A stretch of DNA of 64,000 nucleotides from an uncultured Clostridium sp. (GTDB lineage Bacteria > Bacillota > Clostridia > Clostridiales > Clostridiaceae): the NCBI RefSeq assembly GCF_934754925.1, contig NZ_CAKVJA010000002.1:1-64000 (forward strand). The letters run 5' to 3'. The notes under the pieces are model-generated. The model did not search any database. It was given only the letters and a program-made list of their open reading frames with translations, and had not been told where the DNA came from. Shown in pieces: positions 16,686 through 24,593 of the stretch; positions within the stretch are counted from its first letter, which is position 1, and every line of letters starts with the position of its first letter. The position numbers and the translations under genes are program-made.

Positions 16686-18004
16686 TGGCAAAACCAATAG
16701 TAGCTATAGTTGGAAGACCAAATGTAGGTAAATCTACATTATTCAATAAATTAGCAGGAAAAAGAATTTCAATAGTTCAAGATACACCAGGTGTAACAAG
16801 AGATAGAGTATATGCAGAAGCTGAATGGCTAAATCATGTTTTCACTATGATTGATACAGGTGGTATAGAGCCAGAAAACCAAGATATAATAGTTAAGCAA
16901 ATGAGAAGACAAGCAAATATTGCTATAGAAACTGCTGATGTTATAATGTTTGTAGTTGATGGTAAGGAAGGATTAACAGCAGCTGATAATGAAGTTGCTA
17001 CAATGCTTAGAAAATCAAAGAAGCCAGTTGTATTAGTTGTTAATAAAATTGATAACTTAAAGGACGAAGAAAATGCTTGGGAGTTCTATAACTTAGGGAT
17101 AGGAGACCCAGTTGCTATATCAGCAGGTCAAGGAAAAGGTCTTGGAGATATGCTTGATATGGTAGTATCTCATTTTGATTCTATAGGAAGCAAAGATGAA
17201 GAAGAGGATGACATAAAAATTGCTATGATAGGTAAGCCTAATGTAGGTAAGTCATCATTAATAAATAGATTATTAGGTGAAGATAGATTAATAGTATCTG
17301 ATATAGCTGGAACTACAAGAGATGCTATAGATAGTAAAATTGAAAACGAATTTGGAAAGTTTACTTTAATTGATACTGCTGGTCTTAGAAGAAAGAGCAA
17401 AGTTAAAGAAGAAATTGAAAGATATTCAGTTATTAGAACACTTGCTGCAGTTGAAAGAGCTGATGTTTGTATCTTAATGATAGATGCAACAGAAGGTGTA
17501 ACAGAGCAAGATGAAAAAATTATAGGATTTGCTCATGAACTAAATAAAGCTATAATGGTTATAGTTAATAAGTGGGATCTTATTGAAAAAGATGATAAGA
17601 CAATGGATAACTATAAGAAAGATTTACAAAGCAAACTTAAGTTTATAAAGTATGCTAAGTTCTTATTTATATCAGCATTAACAGGTCAAAGAGCTCATAA
17701 GGTTCTTGAAATTGCTAAAGAGTGTTATGATAATTATAATAAGAGAGTTGGAACTGGTGTATTAAATGATGTTATTAGTAAAGCTATATTAATGAAAGAA
17801 CCACCAGTTGTAGCTTTAAAGAGATTAAAAATATACTATGCTACTCAAGTAGCTACAAAACCACCGAAATTTGTATTCTTTGTTAATGATGTAAATGCAA
17901 GACATTTCTCATATGAAAGATACTTAGAGAATCAATTAAGAGATAATTTTGATTTCAGTGGAACTGGTATACAAATAGAATATAGGGAGAGAAAGGATAG
18001 TTAA
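16685..18004 (+). CDS. der: Ribosome biogenesis GTPase Der (EngA)
   Basis: A 439-residue GTPase needed for 50S subunit maturation. It has two tandem GTPase domains: the first G1 GRPNVGKST is at 10-18, and the second GKPNVGKSS at 183-191. Both have DTPG/DTAG and NKID/NKWD motifs, and a C-terminal KH-like domain follows. The ATG at 16685 is preferred; AGGAGGAAGA just before it serves as RBS and lies inside the preceding gene, with a one-base TAATG overlap. Confidence 0.96.
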   Translation: MAKPIVAIVGRPNVGKSTLFNKLAGKRISIVQDTPGVTRDRVYAEAEWLNHVFTMIDTGGIEPENQDIIVKQMRRQANIAIETADVIMFVVDGKEGLTAADNEVATMLRKSKKPVVLVVNKIDNLKDEENAWEFYNLGIGDPVAISAGQGKGLGDMLDMVVSHFDSIGSKDEEEDDIKIAMIGKPNVGKSSLINRLLGEDRLIVSDIAGTTRDAIDSKIENEFGKFTLIDTAGLRRKSKVKEEIERYSVIRTLAAVERADVCILMIDATEGVTEQDEKIIGFAHELNKAIMVIVNKWDLIEKDDKTMDNYKKDLQSKLKFIKYAKFLFISALTGQRAHKVLEIAKECYDNYNKRVGTGVLNDVISKAILMKEPPVVALKRLKIYYATQVATKPPKFVFFVNDVNARHFSYERYLENQLRDNFDFSGTGIQIEYRERKDS

Positions 18005-18006
18005 TT

Positions 18007-18999
18007 ATGAGTAAGGTGACTTTTTTAGGCGGAGGAAGTTTCGGGATTTCTTTAGCTATTTTATTAGCAAACAAAGGAAATACGGTAGCAGTATACGATA
18101 GAGATGATGCTGTTGTAGAGGATATTAATGTAAATAGACGAAATGATAAGTTTATTAAGGGATTAGATGTGCCTAAAAATGTTACAGCTTATAATACTTT
18201 GGAAGAAGCTGTTGTACATAGTGATTATGTAGTATTAGCTGTTCCATCTCATGTAATAAGAAGCGCTTCTAGAAGTCTTAAAGGATTAATAGATGAAAAT
18301 ATACCTGTAATTTGTATTGCAAAGGGAATTGAAGAAGGTAGTAATAAAACTTTAGTTGAAGTTATTGAAGAGGAAATTCAAAATCCTGTTGTAGTATTAT
18401 CTGGACCAAGTCATGCAGAAGAAGTTGCATTTAATATTCCAACTACTGTACTGACTTCATCTAAAAATATGAAAGTTGCAGAAGAGATTCAAGATTTATT
18501 TATGACTAAAACATTTAGAGTATATACTAATGATGATTTAGTTGGAGTTGAAATAGGAGGAGCAGTAAAAAATATTATTGCTCTTGCAGCTGGAGTATGT
18601 GATGGTTTAGGATATGGAGATAATACAAAAGCTGCATTAATGACAAGAGGTATGGCTGAGATAGTAAGAATAGGCACTAAGCTTGGCGGGAAAATTGAAA
18701 CATTTTTAGGTCTAACTGGTATGGGCGATTTAATAGTTACTTGTACAAGTATGCATTCAAGAAATAGAAAAGCCGGATATTTAATAGGAACTGGTAAAAC
18801 TAGAGAAGAAGCAGTAGAAGAAGTAGGAATGGTTGTTGAAGGAATAAAGGCTTGTCATGCATTTTATAACTTAAAGGAAAAGTTAGGTGTTGAAATGCCA
18901 ATAACAGATGCTCTTTACAAAGTTCTTTTTGAAGGTAAAGATGCAAGAAATATGGTTAGAGAATTATTAGAAAGAGATAAAAAAGCTGAAAACTATTAG
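18007..18999 (+). CDS. gpsA: Glycerol-3-phosphate dehydrogenase [NAD(P)+]
   Basis: A 330-residue enzyme that reduces dihydroxyacetone phosphate to sn-glycerol 3-phosphate for phospholipid synthesis. The nucleotide-binding glycine motif GGGSFG is at 8-13, GPSHAEEV at 133-140, and the catalytic lysine is probably K188 in GGAVKNI. LTGMGDLIVTCTS is a family signature. It starts two bases after der, in the same operon, and ends at a hairpin. Confidence 0.96.
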   Translation: MSKVTFLGGGSFGISLAILLANKGNTVAVYDRDDAVVEDINVNRRNDKFIKGLDVPKNVTAYNTLEEAVVHSDYVVLAVPSHVIRSASRSLKGLIDENIPVICIAKGIEEGSNKTLVEVIEEEIQNPVVVLSGPSHAEEVAFNIPTTVLTSSKNMKVAEEIQDLFMTKTFRVYTNDDLVGVEIGGAVKNIIALAAGVCDGLGYGDNTKAALMTRGMAEIVRIGTKLGGKIETFLGLTGMGDLIVTCTSMHSRNRKAGYLIGTGKTREEAVEEVGMVVEGIKACHAFYNLKEKLGVEMPITDALYKVLFEGKDARNMVRELLERDKKAENY

Positions 19000-19001
19000 T
19001 G

Positions 19002-19037
19002 AAAAGGTGAAATCGCAATTTTGTGGTTTCACCTTTT
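19002..19037 (+). terminator. Probable terminator after gpsA
   Basis: AAAAGGTGAAA pairs perfectly with TTTCACCTTTT, with an inner CGCAA/TTGTG pairing. The U-tract is short, so the A-rich left arm suggests it may also work on the minus strand. Confidence 0.65.
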
Positions 19038-19313
19038 GCTATTAATTTTAAAAATTAATAATACTTTATTTATGTTATTAGGCCAATATAGTAATAAAAA
19101 TAATATTAAGTTATGTAAAAATAAAATTTAAAAGTACATCATAAATATTTATCTTATAACATATTGTTAACTATATAGATACTTAAGAAGAAAGTTAATT
19201 CTAGTGCTAGAAATAAAAATTTTTATTTAAATGAATAAAATTAAAAAAATAGTATACTTTTTTTTACTAGGGAATATATATATAGTGTTAAAAATAAATA
19301 GGAGGGCGTACTT

Positions 19314-20792
19314 ATGGGCGATTTCAATATATATAAGGATATTGCAGAAAGGACTCAAGGTGACATATACTTAGGTGTTGTTGGACCAGTTAGAACTGGG
19401 AAATCTACATTTATTAAAAAATTTATGGACCTTATGGTTATACCAAAAATTGATAATGCTTATAAAAAGGAAAGAGCTAAGGATGAATTGCCACAAAGTG
19501 GATCAGGAAAAACTATTCATACTACGGAACCTAAATTTGTTCCTAATGAAGCTGTAGAAATAACTATTGATGATGATATTAAATTAAAAGTTAGAATGGT
19601 AGATTGTGTGGGGTATATAGTTAAAGGTGCATTAGGATATTTAGAGGATGAAGAGCCCAAGATGGTTAATACTCCATGGTATGAATATGAAATACCATTT
19701 GAAGATGCTGCTGAAATTGGTACAAGAAAAGTTATAACAGATCATTCAACAGTTGGACTTTTAGTAACTACAGATGGTAGTATTACAGGTATAAATAGAG
19801 AGGAATACTTAGAGGCTGAAGAAAGGGTAGTAGAAGAGCTTAAAGCAATTAACAAGCCTTTCATAGTTGTACTTAATACCAAAAACATAAACTCTCCTGA
19901 AACAGAGGCATTAAAGGATGAATTAGAGAAAAAGTATGATGTAGAAGTTCAGGTTATGGATGTTTATAATATGACAGAAAAGGATATTGAGAAGTTATTT
20001 AAGCATGTACTTAAGGAATTCCCTGTAAAAGAAATAAATATAGACATGCCTCTTTGGGTTGAAAATTTAGAGCCAGATCATTGGCTAAAAAAAGAATTTT
20101 TCAAAATTATTAAGGGAATGTGTCAAAGCGTAGATAAAATAAGAGACATAAAATCAGCCTTTAATGATGCAAAAGAAAATGAAAATTTAAGCGCATCAGA
20201 TTTAACTGAAATAAATCTTGGTGAAGGTACTGCAAGGATATTACTTAAACCAAGTGAAACTATTTTTTATAAAGTACTTAGTGAAAATTGCGATTCTGAA
20301 ATTGAAAGTGAGAGTGATTTAATAGCTCTTGTAAAAGATTTAAATGTTGCAAAGCGCGAATATGACAAGATTAAGGATGCTTTAGTTGATGTTAGAGAAA
20401 CAGGATATGGTCTTGTTGCTCCACAATTAAGTGAAATGAAGTTTGAAGAACCTGAAATAGTTAAACAAGGAACTAAGTTTGGAGTTAAACTTAAAGCTAG
20501 TGCTCCATCGCTACACTTTATTAAAGCAGATATTAAAACAGAAATTAGTCCAATAATGGGATCTGAAAAGGAAAGTGAAGAGTTAGTTAATGCTCTTATG
20601 GATCAATTTGATAAGGATCCGGCATCATTATGGCAAAGTAATATGTTTGGTAAATCTTTAGAAGTATTAGTTAAAGAAGGATTACAAAATAAGTTATATA
20701 AAATGCCAGAAGATGTTCAAGTAAAAATCCAAAAGACACTTCAAAAGATTATAAATGAAGGTAATGGCGGATTAATTTGTATAATTCTATAA
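19314..20792 (+). CDS. spoIVA: Stage IV sporulation protein A, coat morphogenetic ATPase
   Basis: A 492-residue cytoskeletal ATPase that polymerises on the outer forespore membrane to form the base of the spore coat. Walker A GPVRTGKST is at 24-32, with VDCVGY and later TDHSTVGLLVTTDGS in the TRAFAC-like ATPase domain; the middle and C-terminal regions end in the hydrophobic tail NGGLICIIL, which is needed for localisation. RBS TAGGAGGGCG. In the model system SpoVM anchors it to the membrane, and spoVM is also in this window (39844). Sigma E control is expected, but I found no convincing promoter in the 19038-19313 gap. Confidence 0.97.
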   Translation: MGDFNIYKDIAERTQGDIYLGVVGPVRTGKSTFIKKFMDLMVIPKIDNAYKKERAKDELPQSGSGKTIHTTEPKFVPNEAVEITIDDDIKLKVRMVDCVGYIVKGALGYLEDEEPKMVNTPWYEYEIPFEDAAEIGTRKVITDHSTVGLLVTTDGSITGINREEYLEAEERVVEELKAINKPFIVVLNTKNINSPETEALKDELEKKYDVEVQVMDVYNMTEKDIEKLFKHVLKEFPVKEINIDMPLWVENLEPDHWLKKEFFKIIKGMCQSVDKIRDIKSAFNDAKENENLSASDLTEINLGEGTARILLKPSETIFYKVLSENCDSEIESESDLIALVKDLNVAKREYDKIKDALVDVRETGYGLVAPQLSEMKFEEPEIVKQGTKFGVKLKASAPSLHFIKADIKTEISPIMGSEKESEELVNALMDQFDKDPASLWQSNMFGKSLEVLVKEGLQNKLYKMPEDVQVKIQKTLQKIINEGNGGLICIIL

Positions 20793-20801
20793 CATAAATA
20801 T

Positions 20802-20843
20802 AATCTACTGCTAACTTTAAATTTTAGTGGTAGATTATTTTTA
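20802..20843 (+). terminator. Intrinsic terminator after spoIVA
   Basis: AATCTACTGCTAA pairs with TTAGTGGTAGATT (one G-U), followed by ATTTTTATT. Confidence 0.78.
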
Positions 20844-20912
20844 TTGCTATAAATAAGTTAAAATATAATTTTTTTTTAAATGTTAGTGTAGACTCTCTTG
20901 GTATTAGAATAG

Positions 20913-20948
20913 AATATATTAAGCAGATAGTATTATGCTTAATATATT
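20913..20948. promoter_or_regulatory. Perfect 13-bp inverted repeat before the BECR-like gene
   Basis: AATATATTAAGCA (20913-20925), 10-base spacer, TGCTTAATATATT (20936-20948). It ends 18 bases before the start codon, just ahead of the RBS. There is no T-run, so it is more likely an operator or a translation-control hairpin than a terminator. Confidence 0.6.
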
Positions 20949-20966
20949 ATAGTAAAGAGGGATAGT

Positions 20967-21371
20967 ATGGAAAGCAGATTGTGTACCTATAAAAGAGTAG
21001 GATATTTAAGACAAAAGGTAGCCAATGAGTTAGGTATAGAGTTTACTGGAGTAATATATGCATCCCCAGGAGTGCTAAGACATATTATAAAGAGGCATGG
21101 TAGGCAATTAGATAGAAGGACTAGGGATGGTATTCTTGAGTGGATGAAGAAAATATTAGAAGAACCCGACTATATTGGTATTTATAAAAATAAAGGGGGA
21201 CAGACTGCTGTAGAATTTATTAAGAGAGTTTATACTAATTTGCTTTTGGGTGTAGAGTTAGATGAAGAACATCAATATATCTATGTAACCACGATGTACC
21301 CAATAACTGATAAGAAGATAGAGAACAGAATTTATAGTGGTAAGTTAATTGATATTAAGGGAAAAAAATAA
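20967..21371 (+). CDS. Small protein resembling PBECR (BECR-fold) nuclease domains
   Basis: A 134-residue soluble protein with no signal peptide or membrane segment. The arrangement VIYASPGVLRHIIKRH, then WMKKILEEPDYIG, then a basic strand region and IYVTTMYPITDKKIE resembles the PBECR families (phage barnase-EndoU-colicin E5/D-RelE-like fold), with H37, R40 and H41 as candidate active-site residues. That link is from pattern memory, not a search. It stands alone between spoIVA and the asparaginase unit with its own inverted repeat upstream; no antitoxin-like partner is adjacent. It could be a housekeeping BECR protein of clostridia rather than a toxin. Confidence 0.5.
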   Translation: MESRLCTYKRVGYLRQKVANELGIEFTGVIYASPGVLRHIIKRHGRQLDRRTRDGILEWMKKILEEPDYIGIYKNKGGQTAVEFIKRVYTNLLLGVELDEEHQYIYVTTMYPITDKKIENRIYSGKLIDIKGKK

Positions 21372-21376
21372 TTTGG

Positions 21377-21405
21377 TTGATATAATTTTGGGCGAAATGT
21401 ATAAT
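21377..21405 (+). promoter_or_regulatory. Strong sigma A promoter of the asparaginase leader
   Basis: TTGATA (21377-21382), 17 bases, TATAAT (21400-21405). Transcription would begin about 21412, leaving a leader of about 330 bases before the asparaginase start. Confidence 0.72.
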
Positions 21406-21425
21406 ATGTAGTTGTGTACAAGAAT

Positions 21426-21508
21426 GATTATTGAGGTGAGAAAGGGCTCCTCATGCGCTGAGTATTTCAGTAAACAGAGATGCAGGAAATGTCGACCTGC
21501 CAATAATC
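21426..21508 (+). ncRNA. Candidate structured leader RNA (riboswitch-like) before asparaginase
   Basis: Closing stem GATTATTG (21426-21433) with CAATAATC (21501-21508) encloses three possible hairpins: GAGG/CCTC (21433-21436, 21449-21452), CTGA/TCAG (21458-21461, 21467-21470) and GCAGG/CCTGC (21482-21486, 21496-21500) with loop AAATGTCGA. The region is more G+C-rich than its surroundings and begins about 15 bases from the predicted transcription start. Pieces such as AGGTGAG, GGCTCCT and AAATGTCGA recall the magnesium M-box, but the overall architecture does not match it. I cannot assign it to a known class. Confidence 0.55.
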
Positions 21509-21602
21509 AGAATTAAAAATATTATTAACTAAGTGGAAATGGGATTTTATGATTTAATCAGAGGGTCTGTATATAGAATTTTATCTTTTAGTTTTATGAG
21601 GA

Positions 21603-21659
21603 GTGATAGAGAAAAATTAATGATATTTCTATGGTTGTATCATTAATTTCCATCATCAC
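21603..21659 (+). promoter_or_regulatory. Long hairpin in the asparaginase leader
   Basis: GTGAT/ATCAC at the base and a perfect 11-bp inner stem AAATTAATGAT (21614-21624) / ATCATTAATTT (21639-21649). No U-tract follows. It may be the expression platform partner of the upstream structured RNA, or a stabilising hairpin. Confidence 0.5.
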
Positions 21660-21740
21660 AGTATTTAATCTCTAATAAACAATTTAGATATACTATAAAA
21701 CAGTAGATAAGGAATATAAGAAACTGGATGGAGGAGAAAA

Positions 21741-22709
21741 ATGAAAAAAATAGCGGTAGTATTTAATGGTGGAACAATATCAATGAAGGTTGACGAGAGA
21801 ATAAAGGCTGCTGTACCAAGTTTAACTGGAGAAGAGATAATGTCAATGGTTACAGGAATAGAAGAGTTTGCAGAAATAGAATCTTATAGCTTTTCAAGTC
21901 TTCCATCACCACACATGACTTTTAAAACTATGTTAGAGCTAAGCAAATTTACTAAAGATTTATTAGGTAGAAATGATATTGATGGAGTTGTAATAACTCA
22001 TGGAACTGATACGTTAGAAGAAACTGCATATCTTTTAGATTTAACTATAGAAAGTGAAAAGCCAGTTGTAATTACTGGAGCTATGAGAAGTGGATCAGAA
22101 TTAGGGTATGATGGACCATCAAATTTAGCAGCATCAATCTGTACTGCTATTTCAGAAGATGCAAGGAATAGAGGAGTACTTGTTTGCTTTAATGGAGAAT
22201 TAAATTCGGCTTCAGAAGTTATAAAAGCAAATTCAATGGCCTTAAATGCTTTTAGAACTCCTAACTTTGGACCTATCGGAATAGTTGATAATAATAAGGT
22301 TATATTTTATAGAGAAACTAAAAAGACTGAAAAATATAATGTTGAAGAAATAAAAAGTGACGTTGCTTTAATAAAATGTGTTGCAGATATGGATTCTTCA
22401 TTTATTGAATTTGTAATAGACAAAGGATATGGGGGAATAATCATCGAAGCTTTAGGAAGAGGAAATGTTCCTCCTAAAATGGTAGATGGAATAAAGTTAG
22501 CATTAAATAAAGGATTACCTGTAGTTGTAGTTTCTAGATGTTTTGAAGGTAGGGTTCATGAATCTTATGGATATGAAGGTGGAGGAAAGATGCTTAAAGA
22601 TTTAGGTGTAATTTTTGGGGATACTCTTCCAGGACAAAAAGCAAGAGTAAAGCTAGTGTTAGCAATAAATAGTACAATAGATAAAGAAGAAATTAAGAAT
22701 CAGTTTTAA
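21741..22709 (+). CDS. Asparaginase (type I)
   Basis: A 322-residue enzyme hydrolysing L-asparagine to aspartate and ammonia. Both catalytic signatures are present: NGGTIS near residue 9, with T12 as nucleophile, and THGTDTLEETAY at 86-97, with T89 and D90. There is no signal peptide, so it is cytoplasmic. RBS GATGGAGGAG. It stands alone behind a strong promoter and a 330-base leader with two structured regions, suggesting post-initiation control. Confidence 0.92.
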   Translation: MKKIAVVFNGGTISMKVDERIKAAVPSLTGEEIMSMVTGIEEFAEIESYSFSSLPSPHMTFKTMLELSKFTKDLLGRNDIDGVVITHGTDTLEETAYLLDLTIESEKPVVITGAMRSGSELGYDGPSNLAASICTAISEDARNRGVLVCFNGELNSASEVIKANSMALNAFRTPNFGPIGIVDNNKVIFYRETKKTEKYNVEEIKSDVALIKCVADMDSSFIEFVIDKGYGGIIIEALGRGNVPPKMVDGIKLALNKGLPVVVVSRCFEGRVHESYGYEGGGKMLKDLGVIFGDTLPGQKARVKLVLAINSTIDKEEIKNQF

Positions 22710-22753
22710 TATACGAATATTACATAATGTGGGAAAAGAAATGTACGTAAAAA

Positions 22754-22782
22754 TTGACTTTTGGAAATTTATGGTTTATACT
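22754..22782 (+). promoter_or_regulatory. Sigma A promoter of the permease leader
   Basis: TTGACT (22754-22759), 17 bases, TATACT (22777-22782). Predicted start about 22789. Confidence 0.65.
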
Positions 22783-22789
22783 TATATAT

Positions 22790-22923
22790 AAGATAACTTC
22801 TATTCTAATGATAAGTAGATAGATTTATTATATTCCCATTATAGAGTGAAAACTATGATTATAAGTTTTAATATTTAAAATAACTGCAAAGTGTTATCTT
22901 AGTGGCACTTTGCAGTTTTTTAT
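22790..22923 (+). promoter_or_regulatory. Attenuator-like leader ending in an intrinsic terminator, before the purine permease
   Basis: The leader ends in a 12-bp perfect stem AACTGCAAAGTG (22882-22893) / CACTTTGCAGTT (22906-22917) followed by T's, 90 bases before the permease start. AAGATAAC at the very 5' end (22790-22797) is complementary to GTTATCTT (22893-22900) in and beside the terminator loop. The conserved TTTCTACC and ATATGG elements of a purine riboswitch are not present. A plain terminator with a small transcript is the alternative. Confidence 0.55.
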
Positions 22924-23013
22924 TTACTTGTAAGTTATTTAGAGTAGATAAAGTTTAATTACCTTTATCTTATTCTTAAACTTAAATATATAAATTACAA
23001 GGGGGATTTTTTA

Positions 23014-24378
23014 ATGCAAACCGTAACTAAAAAAGAAAAGTTGCTACCCATCTTTTCTAACAAAAATGTTGATATGAAAAAAGAAATGCTTGCAGGATTA
23101 ACTACATTTTTAACAATGGCATATATTATTGCAGTTAATCCAAGTATTTTATCAGCTACAGGCATGCCAGCTGGTGCTCTAGTTACAGCAACATGTTTAG
23201 CCGCTGCAATCGCATGTATACTAATGGGGATATTTGCTAATTTACCATTTGCATTAGCATCAGGAATGGGATTAAATGCATATTTTGCTTATACCGTTGT
23301 AGGACAAATGGGAATTTCATGGAAGGTAGCTTTAACTGCTGTATTTGTTGAAGGTATTATATTTATTATTTTATCACTATTTAAAGTTAGAGAAGCTGTT
23401 GTAAATGCAATTCCTAAGAACATGAAATTAGCTGTAACAGGTGGTATTGGGTTGTTTATAGCATTTATTGGAATGGCTAATTCAGGGTTAGTTGTTGCAA
23501 ATGATTCAACAATGGTATCTTTAGGAGTATTTACACCAACTGTAATAATAACAATCATAGGTCTTATAATTATAACTGTTTTAGATAAAAAGGGAATAAG
23601 AGGAGCTATTCTTTGGGGAATATTAATTTCTGCTATTATAGGATGGGGATTTGCTTTAGTTGATAAGGAGGCTGCTGGAGCTTTAGGAATTTATTTGCCA
23701 ACTGGAGTATTTAAGTTTGAAGGAATTGGAGAAATTGCAGGAAAAGTTGATTTAGTAAATGCATTTAGTGGTGAAAATATTAAAATGTTTATTACTGTAG
23801 TATTTACTTTCCTATTTGTAGATTTCTTTGATACAGTAGGAACTTTAGTAGGTGTTTGTTCCAAGGCTAAAATGCTAGATGATGAAGGTAATGTTCCAAA
23901 TGCAGGAAGAGCACTTTTGGTTGATGCTATAGGAACTACAGCAGGATCATTACTAGGAGTATCTACGGTTACTACTTATGTTGAAAGTTCAACAGGAGTT
24001 GCAGTAGGTGGAAGAACAGGATTTACAGCTATAACTACAGGAATTTTATTTTTAATAGCTATGTTCTTTTCACCAATATTTATAGCTATTCCAAGTTGTG
24101 CAACAGCTCCAGCTTTAATTTATGTTGGATATTTAATGCTTGGAGCAGTTAAAGAAATAGATTTTGATAATATAACAGAGGGAGTACCAGCATTTTTAAC
24201 TATTGCAGCTATGCCCTTAACTTATAGTATTGGGGATGGTTTGACTCTTGGAATATTATCATATGTAATAATTAATTTATTATATAGTATCTTTAGCAAA
24301 AAGGAAAATAAAGTTAAAATTTCCTGGGTAATGTACCTTCTAGCAGTAGTATTTATATTAAAATTACTATTCTTATAA
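23014..24378 (+). CDS. NCS2-family purine permease (guanine/hypoxanthine type)
   Basis: A 454-residue membrane protein with 12-14 hydrophobic segments. Motifs typical of the AzgA/PbuG branch are ASGMGLNAYFAYTVVG near residue 84, FVDFFDTVGTLVGV near 269 and ESSTGVAVGGRTGFTA near 326. It should import hypoxanthine, guanine or adenine by proton symport. RBS AAGGGGGA. Upstream control appears to be by transcription attenuation. Substrate assignment is by family only. Confidence 0.88.
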   Translation: MQTVTKKEKLLPIFSNKNVDMKKEMLAGLTTFLTMAYIIAVNPSILSATGMPAGALVTATCLAAAIACILMGIFANLPFALASGMGLNAYFAYTVVGQMGISWKVALTAVFVEGIIFIILSLFKVREAVVNAIPKNMKLAVTGGIGLFIAFIGMANSGLVVANDSTMVSLGVFTPTVIITIIGLIIITVLDKKGIRGAILWGILISAIIGWGFALVDKEAAGALGIYLPTGVFKFEGIGEIAGKVDLVNAFSGENIKMFITVVFTFLFVDFFDTVGTLVGVCSKAKMLDDEGNVPNAGRALLVDAIGTTAGSLLGVSTVTTYVESSTGVAVGGRTGFTAITTGILFLIAMFFSPIFIAIPSCATAPALIYVGYLMLGAVKEIDFDNITEGVPAFLTIAAMPLTYSIGDGLTLGILSYVIINLLYSIFSKKENKVKISWVMYLLAVVFILKLLFL

Positions 24379-24390
24379 AAATATTTATTT

Positions 24391-24448
24391 AAAAAGTTGC
24401 ATCAAAATAAAGTTATGAATAACTAAGTTATATTGATGCAACTTTTTT
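24391..24448 (+). terminator. Intrinsic terminator after the permease gene
   Basis: AAAAAGTTGCATCAA pairs with TTGATGCAACTTTTTT around a 27-base loop with a small inner AGTTAT/ATAACT-type pairing. Confidence 0.82.
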
Positions 24449-24487
24449 GTATATAGAAATAAGTGTTAACAATTTGTAAACAAAATA

Positions 24488-24515
24488 TTGACATAGAATC
24501 TAGTAAGGTTATAAA
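24488..24515 (+). promoter_or_regulatory. Probable promoter of yicC-remA-gmk-rpoZ-coaBC
   Basis: TTGACA (24488-24493), 16 bases, TATAAA (24510-24515). Confidence 0.5.
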
Positions 24516-24593
24516 CTATGATATAGTAAAAGAAATTTATTTAAGATAAATATAAGTTATATTTAATAAGCCATAGAAGGTAAGGAGAATAAT

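Noticed and set aside
21426..21508. M-box (ykoK) or T-box assignment for the asparaginase leader
   Set aside because: Short similar words occur, but M-box helices do not align and the T-box TGGNACCGCG element is missing, so I kept it unclassified.
21564..21660. A 16-codon ORF (ATGAGGAGT...) inside the asparaginase leader as a leader peptide
   Set aside because: No ribosome-binding site precedes it, and it overlaps the long hairpin; nothing supports translation.
22789..22925. Purine riboswitch before the NCS2 permease
   Set aside because: The conserved junction elements (ATATGG, TTTCTACC, GACTAT) are absent on the plus strand; a partial resemblance on the minus strand is in the wrong orientation.
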